The notes below the pieces were generated by a model. That model made no database searches. It worked only from the letters and a program-made list of their open reading frames with translations, and was not told where the DNA came from. Of a DNA stretch of 64,000 nucleotides, positions 15,343-25,863 are shown one piece after another. The position numbers were made by a program, and so were the translations under genes. The stretch is from positions 1-64,000 of the forward strand of contig CAYRGJ010000015.1 of the NCBI GenBank assembly GCA_964423835.1, given 5' to 3'. The stretch comes from JAFGCL01 sp964423835. GTDB taxonomy: Bacteria > Chloroflexota > Dehalococcoidia > UBA2247 > RBG-13-53-26. Each line of letters begins with the position of its first letter. Within the stretch, counting starts at the first letter, position 1.

Positions 15343-16589
15343 GCCCGCGGCACCGATGTCCTCCGGGGGGCATTCGCCGGCGCGTCCGTGGAGGGCAGCT
15401 GGACCACGATCTGCGTGCCCCGACCCGATCCGCTCATCACATTCAGCACGCCGCCGGCCAGCCTGGCCCGCTCGTGCATGCCCAGGAAGCCCAGGGTGGA
15501 TTTGCCCGACAGCAGGCCGGTGCTGATGCCCACGCCGTCGTCAGCCACGGTCAGCACCACCCAGTCCCCGTCCTTCTCCAGCTTCACCTCGACCTGGGAG
15601 GCCCCGGCGTGCCGCCAGACGTTGGTCAGCGCCTCCTGCAGGATACGGTAGGCCGCCGTGGCAGTCGACTTGGGCATGGCGATATCGCCTATCGGCGTGT
15701 CCACGGGGCATGAGAGCCCGGTGCGCCGCTCGAAGTCCTCCGCGCACCACTCGACGGCCCGCACCAGGCCGAGGCCGTCCAGTATGCCCGGCCCGATGCT
15801 GGCGGCGATCCGGCTGGACGCGGTCTTCAGCCGGTCAGCTATGTCGGCGATCTCCATCGCCTTCTCCTGCAGCTGTGTGGCGCCGGCCAGGCCGTTGGCC
15901 AGGGTCCGGGCCTGCATCTTGAGGAAGACCAGGTCCTGCCCCAGCTCATCGTGGAGGTCCCGGGCGAACCGGGCCCGCTCCGTTTCCTGGATCTCCAGCA
16001 TCCGCTGCGTCAGTAGCCGCAGCTGGGCCTCTGACCGTCTGAGGCCTTCCTCGGACCGCTTGCGCTTCGGCTGGGAGTAGTCCCGGGCGACGCACACCAT
16101 CCCGCTGGGGCTGCCATCATGCCCGTACATCAGGCTCACCGTGGTCAACACCGGAACCACCCCGCCGTCCCGGCGGATGAACTCCATCTCGAGGGCCCAG
16201 GACCGAGAGGCATCGCGCGGGTGCCTGCGGGCGTACTGGAGTATCTCCGGGAACACCTGCTGGCAAAGGGCCAGGGTCCGCGGGGTGATAAGCCGTCCCG
16301 TCCGCCAGTCGGGGTCCTTCCCAGTGTATCCCAGGAGCCGCCACGCGGAGGCCGTCAGGCTTATGACGTTGAAATCCATGTCCATGATCCAGACGAAATC
16401 GGTGTCGCCTTCCGCCAGGATGCGGTAGCGCTGCGGCAGGGAAGGCGAACGGCGATCCCCGGCTTCCACGACTTCGTCCATCATGGCCCCAACAGGCGGG
16501 CGGCAGGGCGCTCCCAGACGGCCCGCGCCCAGATGATAGACCCGTGCGTATGTTACGTCAACTTCTCCAGGACTAATCGCGCTTGACAT
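15339..16589 (-). CDS. PAS-domain sensor histidine kinase, NarX/DesK type (HisKA_3)
   Basis: A 416-residue kinase. A PAS domain spans about residues 50-170 (FVWIMDMDFNVISLTASAWRL; PAC end near GMVCVARDYSQPKRK). The dimerisation/phospho-acceptor box is ERARFARDLHDELGQDL, with the His about residue 215. The ATPase domain has the N box ILQEALTNVWRHAGAS, G1 VADDGVGI and a late GFLGMHERARLAGG. No membrane segment is seen, so it senses in the cytoplasm. The ATG at 16589 has a short AGGA site; the ATG pair at 16481-16484 is an alternative that removes 35 uncertain residues. It partners the response regulator it overlaps. Confidence 0.9.
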   Translation of the reverse strand: MSSAISPGEVDVTYARVYHLGAGRLGAPCRPPVGAMMDEVVEAGDRRSPSLPQRYRILAEGDTDFVWIMDMDFNVISLTASAWRLLGYTGKDPDWRTGRLITPRTLALCQQVFPEILQYARRHPRDASRSWALEMEFIRRDGGVVPVLTTVSLMYGHDGSPSGMVCVARDYSQPKRKRSEEGLRRSEAQLRLLTQRMLEIQETERARFARDLHDELGQDLVFLKMQARTLANGLAGATQLQEKAMEIADIADRLKTASSRIAASIGPGILDGLGLVRAVEWCAEDFERRTGLSCPVDTPIGDIAMPKSTATAAYRILQEALTNVWRHAGASQVEVKLEKDGDWVVLTVADDGVGISTGLLSGKSTLGFLGMHERARLAGGVLNVMSGSGRGTQIVVQLPSTDAPANAPRRTSVPRA

Positions 16590-16611
16590 TTTTCCTGAAG
16601 CGGCGTAAGGT
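16583..16611 (+). promoter_or_regulatory. Candidate promoter for the DEAD-box helicase
   Basis: A perfect TTGACA (16583-16588), 17-base spacer and TAAGGT (16606-16611). The -10 is weak (three of six). The -35 overlaps the start codon of the divergent kinase gene, so the two transcripts may interfere. The leader before the GTG at 16728 would be about 110 bases, long enough for the cold-shock-type control usual in these helicases (inference). Confidence 0.4.
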
Positions 16612-16727
16612 ATGGACCAGTAGCATTATGTCACATCAAATCATTTCAGCAGTCACCGCCCGTGTCACCGTCTGATCCCGCCGCGATCTCCTTGACATCC
16701 GCCGGGCTTCTGAAGACAAGGAGAATC

Positions 16728-17962
<1,235 letters not shown>

Positions 17963-17984
<22 letters not shown>

Positions 17985-18133
17985 AAGCCTTCTGCCACCG
18001 CGGAGGCTTGAGACTTCTGCCGGCATCGGGCCAGAGGCTTCTGCCGGCATCGGGCCAGAGGCTTCTGCCGGCATCGGGCCAGAGGCTTCTGCCGGCATCG
18101 GGCCAGAAGCTTATGCCGCCATCGGGCCGGAAG
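17963..18133. repeat. Tandem 24-26-base repeat array at the helicase 3' end, seven units
   Basis: Units start at 17963, 17989, 18014, 18038, 18062, 18086 and 18110 (26, 25, then five of 24 bases). Units 3-5 are identical, unit 6 nearly so; the outer ones are diverged. Each full unit carries the 8-base palindrome TGCCGGCA. The helicase stop lies within unit 1. In the helicase frame the later units would read as an Arg-rich octapeptide (GFCRHRAR) repeated, interrupted only by the TAG at 17982 and a TGA at 18009. No spacers are present, so it is not a CRISPR array. Confidence 0.9.
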
Positions 18134-18204
18134 TCCCCCCGTCAGGCAGCCAGCCCCCGGAGCTCGTCAGCCGGCATCCGAAGCCGTCCTCTCCCGTCCC
18201 GTGG

Positions 18205-18242
18205 TATGATTAGGGTGGCTTAATTTAAGTCGCCTTAAGCGA
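18205..18242 (+). promoter_or_regulatory. feo promoter -10 and candidate DtxR-type operator
   Basis: TATGAT (18205-18210) is followed across the expected start site by two AT-rich dyads: CTTAA-T-TTAAG (18219-18229) and TCGCCTTAAGCGA (18230-18242, core CTTAAG). The dyads end 15 bases before the ATG of the metal-dependent regulator. Placement over the start site fits autorepression when metal is bound, as for other DtxR-family genes. Binding is inferred. Confidence 0.55.
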
Positions 18243-18257
18243 CGGCGGGAGGAAGGC

Positions 18258-19163
18258 ATGAAGGGCGAACGCACCGAAGAGTACCTGGAGGCCATCTCCA
18301 AGAGGCAGCGGACGGAATCCCCCGTCACCAACTCATCACTCGCAGAAGACCTGGGGGTATCGCTGCCCGCCGTAACGGACATGATGCGGCGGCTGTCGGC
18401 CATGGGCCTCATAGACTACCAGCCCAACAAGGGCGCCATCCTCACTCCGGAGGGCCGCCGGGCGGCCATGACCACCATCCGGCGGCACCGCCTGTGGGAG
18501 CGCTTTCTGACCGATATCATGGGCCTGAAATGGGACAGGGTGCACGACGAGGCCTGCCGCCTGGAGCACGCCACATCGCCCGAGACCGAGGAGAGGCTGG
18601 CTTCCATGATAGGCCAGGCCCGGACCTGCCCCCACGGGCACCCCATCCCGGACCGCGACGGCCACCTGGCGGAGCACCGGCTGCGGAGCCTCTCGGATTT
18701 CGCCCCGGGGCAGTCGGTCTGCATCTCCGCCATAGGCAGGGAGGACCCCCTCCTGCTGCGGCGAGTGGAGAAGTGGGGCCTGAAGCCGGGGACTGTGGCC
18801 CGCATTGAAGAGAAGGGGACGGACGGGTCCGTGGCGCTGAAGCTGGAACGCGGCCGCGTGGTCCTCGACCGGGATATCGCGGCGGACCTTCTGGCCAGGC
18901 TGCAGAAGAAGGGGCCCGCGGCCGCCGGCGATGAGCCGGTCCCCCTCAGCGGCCTCAAAGCAGGGGAAACGGCGCAGGTGAAGTCCTATTCCGGCGGAAA
19001 GGCGATGCTGGGGCGATGCCTGTCGATGGGCTTCACCCCCGGCAGCACGGTCAGGATGCTGGAGAACTATGGCAGGGGGCCGGTGCTGGTGAACGTCTGC
19101 GACTCTGAGGTAGCGCTGGGGAGGGAGATAGCCGGCAAGATCATGGTGACGAAACGGGTCTGA
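18258..19163 (+). CDS. DtxR/MntR-family metal-dependent regulator with tandem FeoA/SH3-like domains
   Basis: A 301-residue regulator. The winged HTH is at residues 1-65 (TNSSLAEDLGVSLPAVTDMMRRL), the metal-binding/dimerisation domain at 65-140 (RRHRLWERFL, HDEACRLEHATS and the CPHGHPIP motif). Then come an FeoA/SH3-like domain (about 152-218) and a second FeoA-like domain (about 228-300; KAMLGRCLSMGFTPGSTVRMLENYGRGPVLV). Standard DtxR proteins have at most one such C-terminal domain, so the FeoA partner of FeoB seems fused to the regulator. GGGAGGAAGG precedes the ATG. The stop overlaps the feoB ATG by one base. Confidence 0.9.
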   Translation: MKGERTEEYLEAISKRQRTESPVTNSSLAEDLGVSLPAVTDMMRRLSAMGLIDYQPNKGAILTPEGRRAAMTTIRRHRLWERFLTDIMGLKWDRVHDEACRLEHATSPETEERLASMIGQARTCPHGHPIPDRDGHLAEHRLRSLSDFAPGQSVCISAIGREDPLLLRRVEKWGLKPGTVARIEEKGTDGSVALKLERGRVVLDRDIAADLLARLQKKGPAAAGDEPVPLSGLKAGETAQVKSYSGGKAMLGRCLSMGFTPGSTVRMLENYGRGPVLVNVCDSEVALGREIAGKIMVTKRV

Positions 19164-21172
19164 TGCTGCCGGACGCTTCACCCCAGAAGGCGCCCGTGGT
19201 GGCCCTGGCCGGGTTGCCCAATGTTGGCAAGAGCACCGTGTTCAACCTGCTGACGGGCCTTTCCCAGCACGTGGGCAACTGGCCGGGGAAGACCATCGAG
19301 CAGAAGACCGGCGTAATGCGGCACGACGGCCTCGCCATTCAGCTGGTCGATCTGCCGGGCGCGTACAGCCTGACGGCGAACTCCGTCGAGGAGCAGGTGG
19401 CCAGGGACTTCCTGGTCCAGGAGAAGCCGGACCTGGTGGTGGCCGTGCTCAATGCGGCCAGCATGGAGCGCAGCCTGTACCTGGTGGCGGAGCTGATCGA
19501 GCTGGCGCCGCGGCTGGTGATCGCCCTGAACATGGTGGACGTGGCGCAGCGGGAGCACACCAGGGTCGACGCCGGCTCACTGGAGGCGGCCCTGGGCATC
19601 CGGGTCGTTCCCATGGTAGCCAGCCGGAACCAGGGGGTGCTGGACCTGGTAGGGGTGATGGCCCAGGAGCTGGGCTCGCCCGGGGAGGCGCGGGCTCCGA
19701 AGCATATCGAGTCGGGCACCGGCATCGAGGCCCAGATCGCCGAGGTCATGCAGCTCCTGACCGGGGAAGACACCGCCCCGTACCCCCGGCACTGGGCGGC
19801 CACCAAGCTGCTGGAGGGCGACGACCAGATCAACAGGCTCCTGCGGGAGCGTGTGCCGGAAGGCCGCTGGTCCGCCATCGACTCCGTCCTCACCAGCAAG
19901 GAGGCAGCGCCCATAGCCATCGCCGGGCTGCGCTTCGACTGGGTGAGAAGGGTCCTCTCCACCTGCCAGCAGAAACGTCCCCTGGGCCAGGTCTCTCTGA
20001 CCGAGAGGCTGGACCGGGCCGCCACCCATCCCATCCTGGGGCTGGTGATATTCCTGGTGGTGATAGGGATGGCCTTCGCCGCGGTCTACGGCGCCGGCAT
20101 CCCGCTCCAGCGTTTTCTCCAGGCCAGCGTCATCGAGAGAATACAGGGCGCCGTCTTCGACCACATGACATTCCTGCCGGACTGGCTCCAGGGCCTGCTG
20201 GGCGACGGCGTCATCGGGGGCGCCGGGATGGTGCTCACCTTTGTGCCCATACTCTTCCTCTTCTTCGTGGTCTGGGGACTCCTGGAGGATGTGGGCTACA
20301 CCGCCCGGGTGGCCTTCGTCACCGACCGGTACATGCACGCCATCGGCCTGCACGGCAAGTCCTCGCTGCCGCTGCTCCTGGGGTTCGGCTGCAACGTGCC
20401 GGCGGTGATGGGCACCCGGATCATCGAGTCCAGGCGGGCCCGGATTCTGACCATCCTGGTGGCGCCGCTGATACCCTGCACCGGCAGAATGGCGGTCATC
20501 GCCGTCGTCGCCGGCGCCCTGTTCGGGGGGTGGGCCATGGTGGTGATAGTGGGCATGGTGGCCTTCAGCCTGCTGGTCCTGGCGCTCCTGGGCCTTTTCA
20601 TGAACCGCTTTGTCCTCGGCGGCACCAGGGCGGCCCTGATCATGGAGCTGCCCCTGTACCACGCGCCCAACCCACGCACCATCGGTCTCGGCGCATGGCA
20701 ACGCACGGTGTCCTTCATCAAGCGCGCCGGCACGGTGATCCTGGCCGTCTCGGTGGTGGTGTGGCTCCTCTCGTACTTCCCGGGCGGCAGCATTGAGAGC
20801 AGCTTCCTGTCCAAGATCGGGAGGTGGCTGGAGCCCGCCGGCCGGCTCATGGGGTTGGGCTGGGAGGCGCTGGTGGCCCTGCTCACCAGCTTCGTGGCCA
20901 AGGAGAACACCATCGCCACCCTGGGAGTGCTGCTGGGCCAGGAGGGCGCCAGCCTCACCGAAACACTGCGCCTGATCCTGTCGCCGGCCGCCGGCGTAGC
21001 CTTCCTGGTGGCCCAGGTCCTCTTCATACCCTGTGCGGCCACGGTGGCCTGCATCAAGCACGAGACCGGGGGCTGGCGCTGGGTGGCGTTCTCCGTGGGG
21101 CTCCAGCTGGTGGTGTCCTTCTCCCTGGCCATAGCGGTGTACCAGATAGCCAGGCTGGCCGGAGCGTCCTAG
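19163..21172 (+). CDS. feoB: Ferrous iron transport protein B
   Basis: A 669-residue Fe(II) transporter in the cytoplasmic membrane. The N-terminal G domain has G1 GLPNVGKST, a switch-I NWPGKTIEQK (family consensus NWPGVTVE), G3 DLPGAYSLT and G4 NMVD; a guanine-dissociation-inhibitor-like region follows to about residue 285. Two Gate segments then flank the FeoB core (LLLGFGCNVPAVMGTRIIESRRAR; IPCTGRMAVIAVVAGALF; FVAKENTIATLG). Coupling to the DtxR/FeoA gene by a one-base overlap marks an iron-uptake operon controlled by its own regulator. No separate feoA is present nearby. Confidence 0.96.
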   Translation: MLPDASPQKAPVVALAGLPNVGKSTVFNLLTGLSQHVGNWPGKTIEQKTGVMRHDGLAIQLVDLPGAYSLTANSVEEQVARDFLVQEKPDLVVAVLNAASMERSLYLVAELIELAPRLVIALNMVDVAQREHTRVDAGSLEAALGIRVVPMVASRNQGVLDLVGVMAQELGSPGEARAPKHIESGTGIEAQIAEVMQLLTGEDTAPYPRHWAATKLLEGDDQINRLLRERVPEGRWSAIDSVLTSKEAAPIAIAGLRFDWVRRVLSTCQQKRPLGQVSLTERLDRAATHPILGLVIFLVVIGMAFAAVYGAGIPLQRFLQASVIERIQGAVFDHMTFLPDWLQGLLGDGVIGGAGMVLTFVPILFLFFVVWGLLEDVGYTARVAFVTDRYMHAIGLHGKSSLPLLLGFGCNVPAVMGTRIIESRRARILTILVAPLIPCTGRMAVIAVVAGALFGGWAMVVIVGMVAFSLLVLALLGLFMNRFVLGGTRAALIMELPLYHAPNPRTIGLGAWQRTVSFIKRAGTVILAVSVVVWLLSYFPGGSIESSFLSKIGRWLEPAGRLMGLGWEALVALLTSFVAKENTIATLGVLLGQEGASLTETLRLILSPAAGVAFLVAQVLFIPCAATVACIKHETGGWRWVAFSVGLQLVVSFSLAIAVYQIARLAGAS

Positions 21173-21176
21173 ACGC

Positions 21177-21210
21177 GGGGGCCGGGCCGGGCCCAAAGCC
21201 GGCCGCCCCC
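21177..21210. terminator. GC-rich hairpin between convergent feoB and ABC permease genes
   Basis: A run of GGGGGCCGG is matched by CCGGCC-G-CCCCC with one bulged base around a short loop, between the two stop codons. No T-run on either strand; a shared bidirectional stop signal is plausible. Confidence 0.4.
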
Positions 21211-22421
21211 TAGCTGTACCAGATGGCATCCACGATCTTGGTGCGGATGGTCTGGTAGGCAGGCACAAAGGCGGAAACGACGGCCACCGCCGACAGTATC
21301 AGGGCCGACGATGTCAGCATCGAGGCATCCAGCGCCAGCAGCACGTCCCCGAAGGAGAAGTGGAAGGGATAGCGGGCTTCCAGGGGGACCATCACGTAGA
21401 GGAAGACGAGCACGGCCGCGGCGATGCCGACCACGGCGTAGACCACGGCCCGGATGATGTACGAGAGCACGATGGCCGGCGCCGTGATGCCGATGGCGCG
21501 CTCGATGCCGATCTGGCGCCTCTTGTTCACCAGGTCCACATAGGTCACGATGAAGATGGTGATGGCCGCCACCACCAGGGCCGTGGCCCGCAGTATGTTG
21601 ATGATCTGATCGAAGCTGCTGGTCATGCTCTTGAGGACGCCCAGGGCATCCTCCCAGGTCTGGTACTTCAGGCCCGGCCTGGCGGCCATTACTTCGCCTA
21701 TCACCAGATCACGGTCGGCCCCGTCCGCCAGCTTCACGTGCACGCTCATGGCGGTGTCCCACGGCTGCGACCGGACCACGGCGTGATAGTCCGCCTCGGT
21801 GATGTAGGCCCTGATATCGCCCTGGACGAACTCCGTATAGAATATGCCCTTGACCGCGTATTCCTTCTCCACGCCGTTGACAAAGAGGATGGTCACCGTG
21901 CTGCCGGCGCGGACCGTCTTCAAGGAGGTGGGGTACAGCTCGAGACCGGTCCTCCCGGCGCCGGCCACCTGCACCCCCAGGTAGACCTGGCCGGTATCGC
22001 CCTGCTCCAGGTAGCTGCCATCAATGGTATTCTGGTAGATGCTGAACACCCTGGCATCTCTAACCGGGTCGATGGCGTAGACCGCCGAGGTGAAGCGCTC
22101 CCCCTCGTACCGTATCTCGCCCCCGACGCTGTTCCGGGCGCAGGCTGCCTCAACGCCGTCGAGCAGCTCGATGCCGCTGACCATCATCTGCGACCCGGTG
22201 ATAACGGGGACATCGCCCGCAGCCTGGAACACCAGGTCCGCCGACAGTGTGTCCCTGGTCCGCTGGTGTATCCGCTGCACCGCGCCGGCCAGCAGGGACG
22301 GGGTGAAGACCAGGTTGACGTAGACCAGGATGAGCATGGTGACCGTCAGCAGCACCACCCGCCAGTCGCCCCTTCTCAGCGACTTCAGGGCCATGAACAC
22401 CGCCACCTTCAGTGAGCTCAC
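21210..22421 (-). CDS. ABC transporter permease, FtsX/MacB-like
   Basis: A 403-residue inner-membrane subunit with the FtsX layout: one N-terminal membrane segment (VVLLTVTMLILVYVNLVF), a large extracytoplasmic domain (about 45-255) and three C-terminal segments starting ALVVAAITIFIVTYVDLVNKRRQIGIERAIG, the classic FtsX-family cytosolic loop. The start is a GTG at 22421 with only a distant AAGGG. It follows its ATPase gene by 25 bases. Such pairs export lipids, peptides or drugs or extract lipoproteins; no substrate clue is seen. Confidence 0.88.
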   Translation of the reverse strand: MSSLKVAVFMALKSLRRGDWRVVLLTVTMLILVYVNLVFTPSLLAGAVQRIHQRTRDTLSADLVFQAAGDVPVITGSQMMVSGIELLDGVEAACARNSVGGEIRYEGERFTSAVYAIDPVRDARVFSIYQNTIDGSYLEQGDTGQVYLGVQVAGAGRTGLELYPTSLKTVRAGSTVTILFVNGVEKEYAVKGIFYTEFVQGDIRAYITEADYHAVVRSQPWDTAMSVHVKLADGADRDLVIGEVMAARPGLKYQTWEDALGVLKSMTSSFDQIINILRATALVVAAITIFIVTYVDLVNKRRQIGIERAIGITAPAIVLSYIIRAVVYAVVGIAAAVLVFLYVMVPLEARYPFHFSFGDVLLALDASMLTSSALILSAVAVVSAFVPAYQTIRTKIVDAIWYS

Positions 22422-22446
22422 TGTAGAATCCGGCGCCCTTCCGAGA

Positions 22447-23121
22447 CTACAGGTACTCGGGCGCCAGCCTCCCGTCCTTGAGAAAGATGAGCCTCTTGGC
22501 GTATATCTTGTCGTCCGGGTCGTGGGAGACGAAGACGATGGTGACGCCCATCTCCCGGTTGAGCTTCAGCAGGGTCTCCATGACCACCTCGGACGAGATG
22601 CTGTCCAGGTTGGCGCAGGGCTCGTCGGCGAACAGGACCCGGGGGTTGTTGATCAGGGCCCGGGCAATGGCCACCCGCTGCTGCTCCCCGCCCGAGAGCT
22701 CCTTGGGCCTGTGCCGTGTCCGGTCCCCCAGGCCCACCATCCCCAGCAGCTCGGCCGCCCTTCTCTCATGGGCGGAATCGCGGCCGCCCAGCATCATGCC
22801 CGGCAGATAGACGTTCTCGTGCGCCGTCAGCTCGGACAGCAGGGCGAACTCCTGGAAGATGTATCCCAGCCGGGTGAGCCGCATCCTGGCCCTGGCGCCA
22901 TCGGAGAGCTGCGTTACGTCCTGCCCGTCAAGCAGGATCTGCCCGGAGGTGGGCCGGTCGATGAGCCCCAGCTGCCGCAGCAGCGTGGACTTGCCGGAGC
23001 CGCTCTTCCCCATGACGCAGGTGACATCCCCGTCCTCGAGGGTCAGGGACACATCCATCAGGGCCTGGACCTCGACCTTGCCCACAGTGTAGACTCTGGT
23101 CAGACGGTTGATGGCGATCAT
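22447..23121 (-). CDS. ABC transporter ATP-binding protein, LolD/MacB-type
   Basis: A 224-residue ATPase. Walker A is GKSGSGKST, Q-loop YIFQEFALLSEL, signature LSGGEQQRVAIARALI, Walker B VLFADEPCANLD, and the switch His in VFVSHDPDD. It starts immediately after the stop of the P-type ATPase gene and precedes the FtsX-like permease, its evident partner. Short LolD-like ATPases of this type support mechanotransmission exporters. Confidence 0.92.
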   Translation of the reverse strand: MIAINRLTRVYTVGKVEVQALMDVSLTLEDGDVTCVMGKSGSGKSTLLRQLGLIDRPTSGQILLDGQDVTQLSDGARARMRLTRLGYIFQEFALLSELTAHENVYLPGMMLGGRDSAHERRAAELLGMVGLGDRTRHRPKELSGGEQQRVAIARALINNPRVLFADEPCANLDSISSEVVMETLLKLNREMGVTIVFVSHDPDDKIYAKRLIFLKDGRLAPEYL

Positions 23122-25833
23122 CTACAGGGTCTTCCTTCTCACCTCCGCCCGGGACAGCAGGACCTTGTAAACATCCGTCGCCAAGAATAGCGTAAGGCCG
23201 GCCAGTATGGCAATACCCCAGTCCGCCCAGCTCAGGGTGTACGTGTGGAAATACTCCTGCAGGGCCGGCACGTAGATGATGGGCAGGGTGGCGGACACGG
23301 TGCCGACCATGGCCACCAGCAACCACTTGTTCTTCAAGAGTCCCATCCGCGGCAGCGGCATCCTCTCCGACCGCGAGGCCAGCGCCGTGAACTCCCCCAC
23401 GATCATCAGCGTCAGGAAGCAGAGGGCCTGGGCCTCCTGCTCCGAGCGGCCGGAAACGAGCGCCCACTTGAACACCCCGAAGGTGGCCAGGCCGGACCAG
23501 ACGGCGGCCACAGCGATGAACCCCAGCACCACCGGAGTGAAGATGCTGGTGCGCCGGCGCCGGGGGGGCTGCTCCATCAGGTCCGGGTCCGGCGGGTCAA
23601 AGGCCAGGGCCAGCGCCGTGGGGCCGTCGACCGCTATGTTCAGCCACAGCAGCTGTACGGCCACCAGGGGCAGGTACCGGGGGTCGACCAGCACCGCGGC
23701 TATCATCAGCACCAGCTCACCGATGTGGGCCGACAGCAGGTACATGAGGCACTTCTTGATGTTCCCGAAGATGTGCCGGCCTTCCTTCACCGCGGCCACG
23801 ATGGAGGCGAAGTTGTCGTCGGTCAGCACCATGTGGGAGGCCTCCTTGGAGACATCCGTCCCGGTGATGCCCATGGCCACGCCTATGTCCGCCCTCTTCA
23901 GGGCCGGGGCGTCATTGACCCCATCGCCGGTCATGGCCACCACGTGGCCCTTCCTCTGCAGCGCCTGCACCACCCGCAGCTTGTGGGCCGGCGATACCCT
24001 GGCGTAGACCTCGATGCTCTCCACGACGCGCTCCAGCTCAGCGTCATCGATCTTCTCCAGCTCGTCGCCGCCCATGGCCAGCCCGTCCTTCAACAGCCCC
24101 AGCTCCCGGGCTATGGCCATGGCCGTGATCTTGTGGTCGCCGGTGATCATCACCGCCTTGATGCCGGCCTTCTGGCACTGCCGTATGGCCTCCTTCACCT
24201 CCTCCCGCGGCGGATCGATCATGCCCGCCAGCCCTACGAAGACCATGTCCCGCTCGGCATCCTGGTCGTTCGCGGCTTCGGGCGCGGCCTTGCAGGCCAG
24301 CGCCAGCACCCTCAGCCCGTCCTCGCCCATCAGCCGGTTGGCCTCCAGGATCTGATCGCGATCGGCCGGCTCCATGTCCCTCTCCTGTCCATTGAGGACT
24401 ATGCGGCTGCAGGAGCCGATGACAACCTCCACCGCCCCCTTGCACAGGGCCAGGCGCCCCTCCGGCCCCTGGTGTATGGTCGTCATCTGCATGCGCTCGG
24501 AGGAGAAAGGTATCTCGCTCACCCGGCGCCAGGACGCCGCCAGCCCCTCGTTGTCCAGCCCGGCCTTGGCCGCAGCCACCAGCAGGGCCCCCTCGGTGGG
24601 GTCCCCCCTTATGCTCCACAGGCCGTTGCTCGACGACAGCCCGGCGTCATTGCACAGCGATCCTATCTGCAGCGCCCGCAGCAGGGTGGAGCCGGGGCCG
24701 GGAACGACCATACCATCGCGGCTGCGGAACTCCCCACCGGGCTCGTAGCCGGACCCGCTGACCTCCAGCATCAGGCCGTCAACGAAGATCTTGCGGACGG
24801 TCATCTGGTTCTGGGTCAGGGTGCCGGTCTTGTCGGAGCATATGAAGGTGGTGGAGCCCAGCGTCTCCACCGCGTGGAGCTTGCGGATCAGGGCGTGCTT
24901 GCGCGCCATCCGGTAGACCCCGAAGGCCAGGGTCACCGTCACAATGGCCGGCAGGGACTCCGGGACCACCACTATGGCCAGGCTCAGGCCCCACAGGAAG
25001 ATCTCCATGACGCCCCGGTCGGTGCGCAGCAGGATGAGGACGGCCACCAGGGCCGTCACGGCTACCAGGGCCATGGCCATGGTCTTGCCGAACCGGTCCA
25101 GCTTCTCCTGCAGCGGCGTCCGGGGCTCCTCCACTTCCTGGAGCATGGCCGCGATCTTCCCGAACTCGGTGGACATGGCGGTGGCGGTCACCACCGCCCG
25201 GCCCTTGCCGTAGGCCACGGTGGTCCCGGCGAATACCATGTTGGTGCGGTCCGCCGGCCCCAGCTCCGCGGGCACAGGCTCCAGGCCCTTCAGCACCGCC
25301 ACCGACTCCCCCGTCAGCGCCGCCTCGTCCATCTTCAGCTGGGCGGTCTCCAGCAGCCGGGCATCGGCGACCACCCGGTCTCCCGTCCGAAGGACGATGA
25401 TGTCGCCGGGGACCAGCTCCCGCGACGGCTCCATGGTCTCCTCGCCGTCCCGGATGACGGCGGAGGACGGCGCGATCATCTCCTTGAGAGCCTGCAGGGC
25501 TCTCTCCGCGCGGAACTGCTGCACGAAACCGAGCAGGACCGAGATCAGGACCACCGCCACGATGATGATGGGGTCCCACAGCTTTCCCTCCTGCCGGACC
25601 AGGTACAGGACCAGGGAGATGGCGGAGGCGGCCAGAAGGATGAGGATGAGGGCGTTCTGGAACTGCCCCAGCAGAATCATCCACCAGGAGATGGTCTTCT
25701 CCTTGCGCAGCTCGTTGGGGCCGAAGCGCTCCAGCCGGCGGCGCGCCTCGTCGCGGCTGAGTCCTTCTCTCTTGGTGTTCTGGGCGGCCAGGGCCTCTTC
25801 TACGCTGAGGCTATGCCAGCGATGCTCATCCAC
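23122..25833 (-). CDS. P-type cation-transporting ATPase, P2A-like (calcium/sodium type)
   Basis: A 903-residue ion pump. In order: N-terminal cation-ATPase domain (HSLSVEEALAAQNT), membrane helices 1-2, actuator motif ALTGESVAV, M4 PESLPAIVTVTLAFG, phosphorylation site CSDKTGTLTQNQMT, hinge TGDGVNDAPAL, and M6 LLWLNIAVDGPTALAL with the Asn and Asp expected to bind cation. The six C-terminal helices end near residue 890. It has the SERCA/PMR1-like plan. M4 has PESLP where most calcium pumps have PEGLP, so ion choice is open. The GTG at 25833 has only a weak ribosome site. It is co-directional with and 30 bases after the sodium-pump beta subunit. Confidence 0.92.
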   Translation of the reverse strand: MDEHRWHSLSVEEALAAQNTKREGLSRDEARRRLERFGPNELRKEKTISWWMILLGQFQNALILILLAASAISLVLYLVRQEGKLWDPIIIVAVVLISVLLGFVQQFRAERALQALKEMIAPSSAVIRDGEETMEPSRELVPGDIIVLRTGDRVVADARLLETAQLKMDEAALTGESVAVLKGLEPVPAELGPADRTNMVFAGTTVAYGKGRAVVTATAMSTEFGKIAAMLQEVEEPRTPLQEKLDRFGKTMAMALVAVTALVAVLILLRTDRGVMEIFLWGLSLAIVVVPESLPAIVTVTLAFGVYRMARKHALIRKLHAVETLGSTTFICSDKTGTLTQNQMTVRKIFVDGLMLEVSGSGYEPGGEFRSRDGMVVPGPGSTLLRALQIGSLCNDAGLSSSNGLWSIRGDPTEGALLVAAAKAGLDNEGLAASWRRVSEIPFSSERMQMTTIHQGPEGRLALCKGAVEVVIGSCSRIVLNGQERDMEPADRDQILEANRLMGEDGLRVLALACKAAPEAANDQDAERDMVFVGLAGMIDPPREEVKEAIRQCQKAGIKAVMITGDHKITAMAIARELGLLKDGLAMGGDELEKIDDAELERVVESIEVYARVSPAHKLRVVQALQRKGHVVAMTGDGVNDAPALKRADIGVAMGITGTDVSKEASHMVLTDDNFASIVAAVKEGRHIFGNIKKCLMYLLSAHIGELVLMIAAVLVDPRYLPLVAVQLLWLNIAVDGPTALALAFDPPDPDLMEQPPRRRRTSIFTPVVLGFIAVAAVWSGLATFGVFKWALVSGRSEQEAQALCFLTLMIVGEFTALASRSERMPLPRMGLLKNKWLLVAMVGTVSATLPIIYVPALQEYFHTYTLSWADWGIAILAGLTLFLATDVYKVLLSRAEVRRKTL

Positions 25834-25863
25834 GCGGTCGATCGCCTTCTTGTCTCCAATTCC

